From CAIWHR01 sp039915505 (GTDB lineage: Bacteria > Pseudomonadota > Gammaproteobacteria > Burkholderiales > Casimicrobiaceae), in assembly GCA_039915505.1 (NCBI GenBank), contig JBDSND010000149.1:1-11969 (forward strand): a stretch of 11,969 bases of DNA. Direction: 5' to 3'. Below are positions 1 through 6,883 of the stretch, piece by piece (within the stretch, counting starts at the first letter, position 1; each line of letters opens with the position of its first letter). Under the pieces are notes generated by a model. The model searched no databases and was not told the origin of the DNA. It saw nothing but the letters and a program-made list of their open reading frames with translations. The position numbers were made by a program, and so were the translations under genes.

Positions 1-64
1 GCGCTCGGTCGTGTGGCGGGAGCGCGCGCGCCTGCTGTTCAAGCTCCATCAGCGATTCAGCCAT
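1..64 (-). CDS. Addiction-module antitoxin-like protein, N-terminus only (runs off left edge)
   Basis: The first 21 codons of a leftward gene are present, reading MAESLMELEQQARALPPHDR and onward. A short acidic start followed by an 'E-Q-A-x-x-L-P-P-x-x-R-A' helix is typical of the small (about 70-80 residue) 'putative addiction module component' family. Members usually sit just upstream of a RelE/ParE-like toxin gene and neutralise its product. The start is well supported: GGGAGG at 77-72 lies 7 bases before the ATG at 64-62. In this family the N-terminal part is mainly the DNA-binding or dimerising half, so autoregulation would be expected. The toxin gene, if there is one, would lie to the left outside the window. 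The call rests on a short stretch, so an orphan antitoxin or another small helical protein is possible. Confidence 0.6.
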   Translation of the reverse strand, partial: MAESLMELEQQARALPPHDRA

Positions 65-71
65 TATCGGA

Positions 72-77
72 CCTCCC
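72..77 (-). promoter_or_regulatory. Shine-Dalgarno site of the antitoxin-like gene
   Basis: GGGAGG on the minus strand lies 7 bases upstream of the ATG at 64. It is the main support that this short edge ORF is translated and that its start is placed correctly. Confidence 0.6.
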
Positions 78-114
78 GTTTCCCGCGTCCGCCCATCTTG
101 CTGGCGCGGCCTTG

Positions 115-134
115 CAAGACAACGCAATGTCTTG
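115..134. repeat. Perfect 7-bp inverted repeat upstream of the antitoxin-like gene
   Basis: CAAGACA (115-121) and TGTCTTG (128-134) are exact reverse complements separated by 6 bases. The centre lies about 60 bases upstream of the antitoxin-like start codon. Toxin-antitoxin operons are usually autorepressed at palindromes in this position, so this is a candidate operator. It could instead form a small hairpin in the 5' leader if transcription starts near 220. A 7-bp palindrome can also occur by chance. Confidence 0.3.
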
Positions 135-225
135 GTCGCGTCGACGCGCTACACATCGAGGGACGGATTCCAATGCGACCTCCGGTACGACGACACCCCG
201 ATACTGGCGCTTTTGCGTATGAAAT

Positions 226-234
226 AGTCTAGCA
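226..234 (-). promoter_or_regulatory. Possible extended -10 promoter for the antitoxin-like gene
   Basis: The minus strand reads TGCTAGACT here. That differs at one base from TGCTAGAAT in front of metG, and at two bases from TGGTAGAAT in front of apbC, both in this window. Transcription would start near 220 and run left to the antitoxin-like gene with a leader of about 155 bases that includes the inverted repeat at 115-134. There is no recognisable -35 hexamer, which extended -10 promoters do not need. The long leader makes this tentative. Confidence 0.25.
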
Positions 235-337
235 CTCGAGCCAGATTCCGGCGCCCCTACCGCCGGCCATCGCGTGTGGTGGAACCCTGGACGGCGACAA
301 CCGATCCCTTGCTGCCGGTCGCAATGACGCTGCCAAT

Positions 338-362
338 GGCCGCAATGCTGAGAATTGCGGTC
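338..362. repeat. Imperfect inverted repeat / small hairpin
   Basis: GGCCGCAAT (338-346) pairs with ATTGCGGTC (354-362), with one G-T wobble and a 7-base loop. The core, CCGCAAT with ATTGCGG, is a perfect 7-bp match. It lies in the gene-free stretch left of the protease gene, too far from the stop codon (over 330 bases) to be its obvious terminator. The surrounding GC-rich sequence looks like a degraded intergenic repeat, but I cannot confirm other copies. Confidence 0.3.
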
Positions 363-694
363 CTAGCCTCGCGGCGCATCAACTGGCGGTTTCGGCCGTT
401 AACCGACGTTGGCGACGGGCGGCTATCTGGCGGTCCACCTGAAGCTTGACCCATCTCTCGCCTCATGCACCCCCACGAGGACCCCACAAGGTAGGCGGCA
501 CGCTGGGCGATGGCGCTGCAGCGTGACGCCTGAGACCGTGCAGCACCCCAGTCTCGTCGTGAGCAACGCGTGCAAGGCATCGATCGGCAGTCCTGTCCTG
601 GGCATAGGTCGCCGGATTGCGCCTCGGTCCACTACGAGCGCCACCGCCCCGGCCTCCGCAGCGTCGCCTGGGCTCGCCCATGCCGCGCGACCCA

Positions 695-2983
695 TCACGG
701 TCGCGCGCACATCACGGTGCCCTCGGAGACGTACCCGCGGGCGAGCATCTGGTCGCGCGCAACCAGGCTTGTCGTGTACCGGTGATTGGAATCGGCGCGA
801 TTGTTCCACAGGCGGTAGACGGGCAGCGTGGGCGGGGGGCAGGCACCGCCGACCGGAGCGTCGACGTAGAACACCGCGCCGCTCTCGTAGACGAAGCCGC
901 TGTAGAAGCGATAGGCGGCGTTGTTCGGATTGGTGGCGGCATCGTAGATCCCCGAGCACTCCTCGCTGTCGGCGGTGTAGAAATGCGAATCGCCCCGCAC
1001 GGGAGGGATGTAGAAGCGACAGACACCCTTGAGGCCGCTTTCGGCCGTGGCGTAGGCCTTGAAGACACCACCGGTCCTCACCCAGCCGCGAATGCGTCCA
1101 GTGTCGAGCGCGTCCATCTCTGCGGGCGAGGCGGTGATGAAATAGTGATCGAGAGTCGTGTTGTAGAACTCGATCACAGCCGCCGTCGGCACGTTGCTCA
1201 CCCTGCGGGCCTCCTTCACGGCGAAGTACGCATTGACGATTCCCGCGCCGCAGTTGCCCAGGTCACGGCAGGTCGTATTGCGCGGAAAGTAGGAGGACGT
1301 GTCGGCCATGATCGCCTTGATGCGCGCAGCCGACAGCGTGGGATTGATCGCCAGCATGAGGGAGGCAACGCCGGCGACGTGCGGCGACGCCATGCTGGTG
1401 CCGGCGTACTCCTCGTAGATCGGGTTACCAACGCTGTATTCGCCATCGTTGAGAGTGGACCACACGGCGTAATAGCGGCCATACCGAGAATCGTCGCCCC
1501 CGGGCGCGGCGATGTCGGCGTAGTAGCTGTAGTTGCTGTAGCTTGCGCGCTCGCCGTACGGGTCGGTCGCCGTGACCGTGCTCACGCCGTAGCACGCGGA
1601 AAGCCAGTGATCGTCGCTGTTCGAATCGTCGTTGCCGGCCGAGACCGAGATGAAGGCGCCGGTGGCCAATACCTGGTCGATCATCGACTGCAGCTGGGCA
1701 TCGCACTCGCCGGGTCCGCCAAGGCTCAGGTTCAGGACGCGCGCGGGATTGGGGTTGGCCGGCACTCCGGGAACCGGCAGTCCCGCCGCCCATTGCATGC
1801 CCTCCAGGATGTCCGCCGTGGCACCGCCACAGGCGCCCAGCACGCGGACCGGAAGGATGCGCGCCACCCAGTTAATGCCGGCGACGCCGATGCCGTTGTT
1901 GCCGGTGGCGAGCGCGATGCCGGCGACGTGCGTGCCGTGCCAGCTGCTGGTTCGAGCGCCCTTGCCCGTGCCGCACTGGCCGGCGTCGCGCCAGTTGCCC
2001 GGGTCGCGGGCGTCCGGGTCCCGCCCGTCGCCGTCATTCGAGTCGTCGGAATCCGACACGAAATCGTACCCTGGGATGATTCGTCCGGCGAGGTCGGGAT
2101 GAAGCGTGATTCCTGTGTCGATGATCGCCACCACGAGGCTCGATCCGACCGTGATGTCCCAAGCTTCCAGGGCCTGGATGCCATAGTAGCTGGTCGTGAG
2201 GGGATCACCGAGATTCCACTGGTAGTCCTGCAGGAAATAGGGGTCGTTAGGCCGGAAGTGGGGCTGCACCTTGTAATCCGGAGTCGCGAATCGGATCGCC
2301 GGATCGGCCTCGAGTTGCGCCGCGATCTCGCGGGCGCGGGATGCCGAGACAGCCACGAAAAGCTCGACCAGCCACGCGCCATTGACCGTCGCGCGCACCA
2401 CGCGCATCGCCGTTCCTGCAGCACGCGAGAGAAGGGCGTTGCGGGATGGCTCAAGTCGCGCGCCGGTGTCCCATGCCGTGCGCGCGGCAGGGTCCTCGAA
2501 GGTGACGATGAAACGGGTAATCGTCGCGGCGTCGCTACCGGCCTTTGGCCGCGCTACTTCGGCCCGCGATCCCGCGGCGCCGCTGCGGTCGAATTCCGCG
2601 GCCAGTACGCCTGGCTGCAGGCGAAGCTCGTTGATGAGTCGCTTGGCGTGGGCGAGCGGTAGCGGATCCTCCAGCAGCAGCACGGCCGCATCGCCGCGCG
2701 TGAAGCCGCCCAGGGAAAATGCGACACCGAGTTGCTGCTGCAGGTCGGCGAGGCGGCGCGCATCGATACCGTGCTGCGGACCGCGTGCCGCGTCGGGACG
2801 CATGCGCACCACGATACGGTCGATCATCACCGGCGCCGCGGAAGTCTTTCGGTCGCCTGCCGCGCGATCGGGTGGGCGCTCGGTCATGACCGCTGCGGCG
2901 CTGTCACGGACCCCGCCTGCGGTAAGCGCAAGGGCGAATAGCGCGCTCCACCCACCGAACCGAGCGACACGACGGGTCAACAT
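695..2983 (-). CDS. Secreted subtilisin-like serine protease (S8) with C-terminal DUF5648-like domain
   Basis: This 762-residue protein should be exported and hydrolyse proteins outside the cytoplasm. Residues 1-31 look like a signal peptide: Arg-Arg, then a hydrophobic core, then a D-S-A-A-A processing region. Residues about 52-135 and 153-240 both look like inhibitor-I9-type propeptide units, beginning 'IxRxIV' and ending in an 'LxxxPxxxxAxxD' element. The S8 domain covers about 250-590. The triad is visible as D289 (IIDTG), H349 (HGTHVAG) and S530 (GTSMASPHVAG), with oxyanion residue N451 (SAGN). Residues about 600-762 contain 'EFYNTTLDHYFITA', 'SHFYTADSEEC' and 'YRLWNNRADSNHRYTT', the hallmarks of the DUF5648 repeat region. 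Ten cysteines suggest disulfides after export. The ATG at 2983 precedes the signal peptide directly; a G-rich GGGGAGG lies 3 bases upstream, which is close. The gene is flanked by long non-coding stretches and is probably monocistronic. Confidence 0.93.
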   Translation of the reverse strand: MLTRRVARFGGWSALFALALTAGGVRDSAAAVMTERPPDRAAGDRKTSAAPVMIDRIVVRMRPDAARGPQHGIDARRLADLQQQLGVAFSLGGFTRGDAAVLLLEDPLPLAHAKRLINELRLQPGVLAAEFDRSGAAGSRAEVARPKAGSDAATITRFIVTFEDPAARTAWDTGARLEPSRNALLSRAAGTAMRVVRATVNGAWLVELFVAVSASRAREIAAQLEADPAIRFATPDYKVQPHFRPNDPYFLQDYQWNLGDPLTTSYYGIQALEAWDITVGSSLVVAIIDTGITLHPDLAGRIIPGYDFVSDSDDSNDGDGRDPDARDPGNWRDAGQCGTGKGARTSSWHGTHVAGIALATGNNGIGVAGINWVARILPVRVLGACGGATADILEGMQWAAGLPVPGVPANPNPARVLNLSLGGPGECDAQLQSMIDQVLATGAFISVSAGNDDSNSDDHWLSACYGVSTVTATDPYGERASYSNYSYYADIAAPGGDDSRYGRYYAVWSTLNDGEYSVGNPIYEEYAGTSMASPHVAGVASLMLAINPTLSAARIKAIMADTSSYFPRNTTCRDLGNCGAGIVNAYFAVKEARRVSNVPTAAVIEFYNTTLDHYFITASPAEMDALDTGRIRGWVRTGGVFKAYATAESGLKGVCRFYIPPVRGDSHFYTADSEECSGIYDAATNPNNAAYRFYSGFVYESGAVFYVDAPVGGACPPPTLPVYRLWNNRADSNHRYTTSLVARDQMLARGYVSEGTVMCARP

Positions 2984-3501
2984 GGGCCTCCCCCCTGGGG
3001 GCCAGCGTCGGCACGGGAGCGCGTCGATGCCAGTCCGGGTGGAGCATGTGGGCAGCGAGGCGGCCCGTCAAGTGCTCGGAAGCGGGACGATGGGCGGGCA
3101 ACGCCGGCGGTTCCGGTCGCGGTGTCCGCCTCGTCAGGCTCGATCAAGGATAGGCATTTCAACCGGGCAAGTGTGTGGAAGCTGGTGGACCGGGTCAGCC
3201 TTCGATATTCGGTTGCAAGGGGCCGGTCTGCACCCTAACGTGGCACTTCCGGGCGTTCCCCGCGCACACTCGCGCCTCGCCCGCTCCGGACTTCGTCTTC
3301 GATCAGCGCATCGCTTGGTCGTCAGGCCTCCGCGCGCGACATGGCGCGGCGTGGGGACCGCTTGCGCCAGCACGGCCAACGCCTGAAGTCAGCCCGCCAG
3401 CGCTTCGTAGCCCGCGCGCTTGTGCCTTTCCTGGTCGCGATGGCCTGCGTGGTGCCCACCACCTTTCTGCTCGCGCGCACCCTCTTCCGGCAATCACTCC
3501 A
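2984..3501. other. Intergenic region upstream of the protease gene
   Basis: About 520 bases separate the protease start from the end of the glycosyltransferase gene. The protease promoter must lie here or read through from the right, but I see no convincing sigma-70 site on the minus strand. On the plus strand, TTGCAA (3213-3218) and TAACGT (3236-3241) are 17 bases apart, a weak promoter-like pair. The only ORF worth noting is the small rightward one from 3341. The leader next to the protease start is a G/C run (2984-3000) that could fold over its own ribosome site. Confidence 0.5.
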
Positions 3502-3562
3502 CTACGGCAGGTGCCAGCCGCCGCCGTGCTCCTGCTGCCAGGCACGGATCTGCGGTGCTTGA
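3341..3562 (+). CDS. Doubtful small hypothetical protein with one membrane segment
   Basis: A 73-residue rightward ORF. Residues 1-25 are strongly basic, residues about 26-46 (ALVPFLVAMACVVPTTFLLA) form one plausible membrane helix, and the tail is Cys- and Pro-rich. GC at third codon positions is high through the first 55 codons, as in a real gene of this genome. Against it, there is no clear ribosome site, and the last 61 bases overlap the 3' end of the convergent glycosyltransferase gene, where the reading looks like antisense of that gene. A weak -35/-10 pair lies about 100 bases upstream. I recognise no family. It may be a remnant or a chance ORF. Confidence 0.22.
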   Translation: MARRGDRLRQHGQRLKSARQRFVARALVPFLVAMACVVPTTFLLARTLFRQSLHYGRCQPPPCSCCQARICGA

Positions 3563-4866
3563 GCGCGTACCCAGTCCGACAGCATGAGGGCGCCCGTCAC
3601 CCACGCGGCGACGAAGATGCCAACCACCAGCCACGCGCACCGCCGGGCGCGTCGGCGCAGCACCCGCCATCCGAACGCCGCGAGCGGACCCGCCAGTACA
3701 AGGAGCGGCAGCCCGAAGCGCATCTCCACCGCCGTGGTCGCATGCAGTCCGATGTGCGCGACTACGAATGCGACGACGGCTATGGCGGTCATCGCAAGGC
3801 GGCGACGTGCCACCATCAGCACGCCGCCGATCGCGGCGAATGCGAGCAGGGCGTGGTTCAGAATCGCGACAGGAACGCGGTACCAGGGATCCAGGCTTCG
3901 CGCATAGGTAAAGAAGAGATCCTGGTCGAGCATGTTGAACACGTGCAGCGCCAGGGTGCGCGCCCCTGCCCAGGGATAGCGCCAGTACCATGCGAGCGGA
4001 TGCTCGGGATCGATCGGCCGGCTCACCACCAAGGTATTGTCGTAGAAGACCGATGGCAGCGGCACCGGCGGCAGGGCGGTGGCGTACTTGAGGTACTGGA
4101 TCCCCCAGATCTGCTGGTTGGTGCCGAGCCGGGCCACGACCAGTGGCGTGGCCTCACCATAGTTGCGCAGGTTGTTGATCACCTGCGGCGCCATGGGAAG
4201 CGCCGTGCCGACCACGAACACCACCGCCATCGACAGCCCGGTGCGCCAGCCGACTCGGCGCTCGAGCACCACGAGCAGCAGCGCCACCGCGAAGGCGGCG
4301 AGCGCAAAGAGCGAGGCCGGTCGCACCATCACCGCGAACGATGTCAGAAGCGCGGCCACGAAGACCCGCGCGGGCAGCGCCGCGCCGGGGACGCGCATCC
4401 CGATCCACAGCGCGGCCGCGAGCATCAGCAGCGTGAGGGCCAGGCTCTCGGTGAGGGTCTCCGGCGCGTACGACAGCGCGAACACGTTCAGGGCGAGGGT
4501 CACCAGGACCCAGGGTGCGTACGCGGAATCGTGGCGGGCGACGGCGTTGCGCACGGCGACGCATGCTCCAAGGTAGGCGAAGAGCTGCGCCTCGAACACG
4601 AGCCACAGCCAGTCGACGCCGGTGAGCGCGGCCGTGCGCTCCAGCCCGGCGAGCACCAGCGGGTACCCATAAGTGCGGATGTTGGCGTAGTAGAACGGGC
4701 GGAAGAGACCATGCTGTGCGATGTCCGTCGCGATCTGCACGTAGTTGAGGGCGTCGAAGTCGGATGGGAACCGTACGATGCGGGCGTAAAAGGCGTGACC
4801 GATCGCGAGCGCCGCCACCAACGCCAGCCACTCCCAACGACCCAGCCGCGCGGGGACCGGCGTCAC
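3502..4866 (-). CDS. Polytopic GT-C-type glycosyltransferase (GT39/ArnT-like)
   Basis: A 454-residue integral membrane protein with about ten hydrophobic segments. It fits GT-C enzymes, which move a sugar from a polyprenyl-phosphate donor to an acceptor on the periplasmic face. After the first helix (about 12-30) comes an acidic 'PSDFDALNY' loop with D36 and D38, in the place where this fold keeps its catalytic Asp. Other family-like elements are 'PETLTESLAL' (135-144), 'VRPASL' (181-186) and 'EMRFGLPLLVL' (381-391). The acceptor cannot be told from sequence. The GTG start at 4866 is chosen because GTGA overlaps the TGA stop of the upstream gene, a sign of translational coupling, and the first helix follows directly. 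An in-frame extension to 5355 would lie inside that upstream gene in a different frame. The product closes the leftward string; no terminator is evident after it. Confidence 0.8.
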   Translation of the reverse strand: MTPVPARLGRWEWLALVAALAIGHAFYARIVRFPSDFDALNYVQIATDIAQHGLFRPFYYANIRTYGYPLVLAGLERTAALTGVDWLWLVFEAQLFAYLGACVAVRNAVARHDSAYAPWVLVTLALNVFALSYAPETLTESLALTLLMLAAALWIGMRVPGAALPARVFVAALLTSFAVMVRPASLFALAAFAVALLLVVLERRVGWRTGLSMAVVFVVGTALPMAPQVINNLRNYGEATPLVVARLGTNQQIWGIQYLKYATALPPVPLPSVFYDNTLVVSRPIDPEHPLAWYWRYPWAGARTLALHVFNMLDQDLFFTYARSLDPWYRVPVAILNHALLAFAAIGGVLMVARRRLAMTAIAVVAFVVAHIGLHATTAVEMRFGLPLLVLAGPLAAFGWRVLRRRARRCAWLVVGIFVAAWVTGALMLSDWVRAQAPQIRAWQQEHGGGWHLP

Positions 4867-6224
4867 GGCGCAGCGGTCCCGTCGATGCGAATCGACCGCA
4901 GCCGGTAGACCGAGGCGACGCACCAATTCACCACCGCTGACGGATCGGCCGTGATGTCGATCGCGTGCAACGTCGCGGGCGCCGCGCTCGCAATCGGGCG
5001 CACGGCGACGTCGGAGCCGCGCTGGCTGGGGTCGGCGAGTCGTGCGTGGCGCTCGAGTTGCTCGTGGCGACGCGCCATCGCCAGTGCGCGATCGTCGACG
5101 AGGCGCACTGCCGCGGTGACCGATCCCGCTGCAGCCAGCAGGACCAGGACGAGCGCGGTGGGGGTGGACCAGCGGCCCGCCGCGCGGGGCACCCCGACCA
5201 GGAGGCTCGCCGCCAGAAGCGCGACCAAGAGGTACAGCGTGTTGCGCGGCGCGGCCTGCGCGGGCGCCGCGAGGACCGGCACCACACTCAGCAATGCACC
5301 GACCGCGAGTGCAGCAGCTTCGTCCAGGCGCGACACACCCACCGGCCGCGTCCATCCGGCGCTCGCCGGCGAGCGCTGCAGCGCGAATCCCACGAGCAGC
5401 GCCAGCAGGGCGATACCGAGCATCGTGACGCCACTGACGGCCGCTTCCTGCAGCAGCGCGAGATAAGCGCGACCGAGCACCGCAGGGTCGAGGACGAGGG
5501 ATCCTGGTGTCGCCCGTGCGCGCAGGAAGTTACCGGGCGCGGTGACCAGGACGAGGGCGCCGATGAGCACGCCGCCGGCACGCAGCAGCAGTGCATGGCG
5601 CGTGTGGCGCGCCTTCCGGCTCCGCCAGCCCATGGCGACGAGGTATGTCACCGCGATGGGCACGACCAGTTCAATGGCATTGCCGAGGACCACGCTCGAG
5701 ACAAAGGCGTAGGCGCTGCCGAAGCGCTCGACGCCATCGCTCACCAACGCCCGCGTGCCATTGAGCCAATGCAGCAACAGCACCAGTGGCAGCCAGTACA
5801 CGACGCCGCCCGTCGGCCAGTACACCGTTTGCCCGAGCAGCGGATAGAGGCCGAGTACCAGCGCCGCAAGGACGGCCGCGAACAGCATGGGACGCAGCGA
5901 TCGGGCGCGGCCGAGGACGAAGGTGGAGATCTGCCAAGCCACCAGGGCGACACCGGCCGCGACCAGTGCACTGACCCCATGCAATGCCGGCGGCTCGAGC
6001 CGCGCCACCGCGCCATAGAGCACCGCGCCGGTGGCGAGCCGGCCGCTCCACTGGGTGTACAGCCATCCGAGGGCGCCGTCGACCCCAAGGTCGGCCACCA
6101 GCATAGCGTTGCAGTAATCGTCCGCCGCGGGCCAGTTGGCCCATCCGAGGGCGACCAGGCTCAGTGTCAGCACCGCCGCTGCCGCGAGGGCAGCCGATCT
6201 CAGAACGCGCAGGCCTGCCATCAC
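4863..6224 (-). CDS. Polytopic membrane protein, DUF6056-like
   Basis: A 453-residue protein with an N-terminal membrane helix (about 6-30) and many further hydrophobic segments. The first extracytoplasmic loop holds 'PAADDYC' (D35, D36, Y37) followed by 'QWSGRLATG' (G61, R62). An Asp-Asp-Tyr plus Gly-Arg pattern after helix 1 is what I associate with DUF6056 and GtrII-like membrane proteins, thought to act in surface sugar transfer. This is family resemblance, not proof of an enzyme. The C-terminal ~80 residues, after the last helix, look soluble and periplasmic. The start could be GTG at 6224 or ATG at 6221; AGGCGGG sits 8 bases before the GTG. The stop codon overlaps the GTG of the glycosyltransferase gene, so the two are probably made together. 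A strong hairpin lies between this gene and dcd. Confidence 0.72.
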   Translation of the reverse strand: MMAGLRVLRSAALAAAAVLTLSLVALGWANWPAADDYCNAMLVADLGVDGALGWLYTQWSGRLATGAVLYGAVARLEPPALHGVSALVAAGVALVAWQISTFVLGRARSLRPMLFAAVLAALVLGLYPLLGQTVYWPTGGVVYWLPLVLLLHWLNGTRALVSDGVERFGSAYAFVSSVVLGNAIELVVPIAVTYLVAMGWRSRKARHTRHALLLRAGGVLIGALVLVTAPGNFLRARATPGSLVLDPAVLGRAYLALLQEAAVSGVTMLGIALLALLVGFALQRSPASAGWTRPVGVSRLDEAAALAVGALLSVVPVLAAPAQAAPRNTLYLLVALLAASLLVGVPRAAGRWSTPTALVLVLLAAAGSVTAAVRLVDDRALAMARRHEQLERHARLADPSQRGSDVAVRPIASAAPATLHAIDITADPSAVVNWCVASVYRLRSIRIDGTAAP

Positions 6225-6267
6225 CGAAAGAACCCGCCTAAGCCGCGCCGGTGCGCGGTGCGGTGCG

Positions 6268-6291
6268 GTCGCGTCGTGGACACGACGCGAC
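6268..6291 (-). terminator. Strong hairpin 3 bases past the dcd stop codon
   Basis: GTCGCGTCGTG (6268-6278) and CACGACGCGAC (6281-6291) are perfect 11-base complements around GA, giving in practice about ten pairs and a 4-base loop. It begins 3 bases after the dcd stop in the leftward transcript. There is no U-tract: the next bases are a GC-rich run with a repeated 'CGCAC' theme. It may therefore protect the 3' end or attenuate transcription rather than act as a full intrinsic terminator, separating dcd expression from the two membrane genes downstream. Confidence 0.5.
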
Positions 6292-6294
6292 GCC

Positions 6295-6858
6295 TCAGAT
6301 CTTGGGCAGCGTCACGCCCTGCTGGCCCTGGTACTTGCCACCGCGATCCTTGTACGACGTCTCGCACACCTCGTCGGACTCGAAGAAGATGACCTGCGCC
6401 ACACCTTCGTTGGCATAAATCTTCGCCGGCAGCGGCGTGGTGTTGGAGAACTCGAGGGTGACGTACCCTTCCCACTCGGGCTCGAACGGCGTCACGTTGA
6501 CGATGATCCCGCAGCGGGCGTAGGTCGACTTGCCGAGGCAGATGGTCAGCACGTTGCGCGGAATGCGAAAGTACTCGACCGTGCGGGCTAGCGCGAAGGA
6601 GTTGGGCGGGATGATGCAGGAATCGCCGGTCACGTCGACGAACGACTTGTCGTCGAAGTTCTTCGGGTCGACGATGGTGCTGTTGAGGTTGGTGAAGAGC
6701 TTGAACTCGCTCGAGCAGCGGATATCGTACCCGTAGCTCGACGTGCCATACGACACGATTCGCCGCCCGTTCACCTCGCGAACCTGACCTGGCTCGAAGG
6801 GCGCGATCATTCCGTATTCACGCGCCATCCTGCGGATCCAGCGGTCGGACTTGATCAT
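6295..6858 (-). CDS. dcd: dCTP deaminase
   Basis: A 187-residue cytosolic enzyme that deaminates dCTP to dUTP, feeding dUMP and then dTTP synthesis. The sequence is collinear with Dcd from the start 'MIKSDRWIRRMA' to the end 'GVTLPKI'. Key residues are visible: S111 and R115 in 'GKSTYARCG', matching the S111/R115 of the E. coli enzyme, and the catalytic Glu E136 in 'YVTLEFSN'. The length is a few residues below the 193 of E. coli, the shorter form I associate with betaproteobacteria. The ATG at 6858 is chosen over a longer frame to 6981 because the extra 41 residues are not family-like and lie in the acyltransferase gene; AGGGG lies a few bases upstream of 6858. It follows the acyltransferase gene by 25 bases and ends at a strong hairpin. 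Confidence 0.97.
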   Translation of the reverse strand: MIKSDRWIRRMAREYGMIAPFEPGQVREVNGRRIVSYGTSSYGYDIRCSSEFKLFTNLNSTIVDPKNFDDKSFVDVTGDSCIIPPNSFALARTVEYFRIPRNVLTICLGKSTYARCGIIVNVTPFEPEWEGYVTLEFSNTTPLPAKIYANEGVAQVIFFESDEVCETSYKDRGGKYQGQQGVTLPKI

Positions 6859-6883
6859 GCTGCCCCTGTCGAAATCGCCGCGA

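Larger units (their letters stand above)
65..694. other. Non-coding stretch between the antitoxin-like gene and the protease gene
   Basis: About 630 bases hold no ORF that I can defend. The ORFs that cross it (plus 409-1032, minus 257-580 and 423-959) are rich in Arg, Ser, Pro and Thr, have no ribosome site and resemble no family I know. Local structures are the inverted repeat at 115-134, a hairpin at 338-362 (9-bp stem with one G-T pair, 7-base loop) and a short palindrome at 670-681, just past the protease stop codon. None is followed by a T-tract. No tRNA, insertion-sequence end or CRISPR repeat was seen. Confidence 0.6.

Noticed and set aside
670..681. Palindrome TGGGCTCGCCCA past the protease stop as a terminator
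   Set aside because: The stem is only about 5 pairs with a 2-base centre and has no T-tract, too weak to call a terminator.
423..1032. Overlapping ORFs on both strands in the left part (plus 409-1032, minus 423-959)
   Set aside because: Their right halves lie over the protease 3' end, and composition is Arg-rich with no family resemblance.
617..2662. Long plus-strand ORF (681 codons) opposite the protease gene
   Set aside because: It is antisense to a protease with an intact triad and signal peptide. Its product is an Arg/Val/His-rich reading without domains, typical of GC-rich antisense frames.
3175..4908. Plus-strand ORF of 577 codons opposite the glycosyltransferase gene
   Set aside because: It is highly charged low-complexity antisense with no ribosome site; the minus strand encodes a coherent polytopic membrane protein.
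4867..5355. N-terminal extension of the glycosyltransferase to 5355
   Set aside because: It lies inside the upstream membrane-protein gene in another frame and is Arg/Gly-rich; the GTGA overlap at 4866 is the natural start.
4965..6392. Plus-strand ORF of 475 codons opposite the DUF6056-like gene
   Set aside because: Arg/Gln/His-rich antisense shadow; the membrane-protein frame on the minus strand is far better supported.
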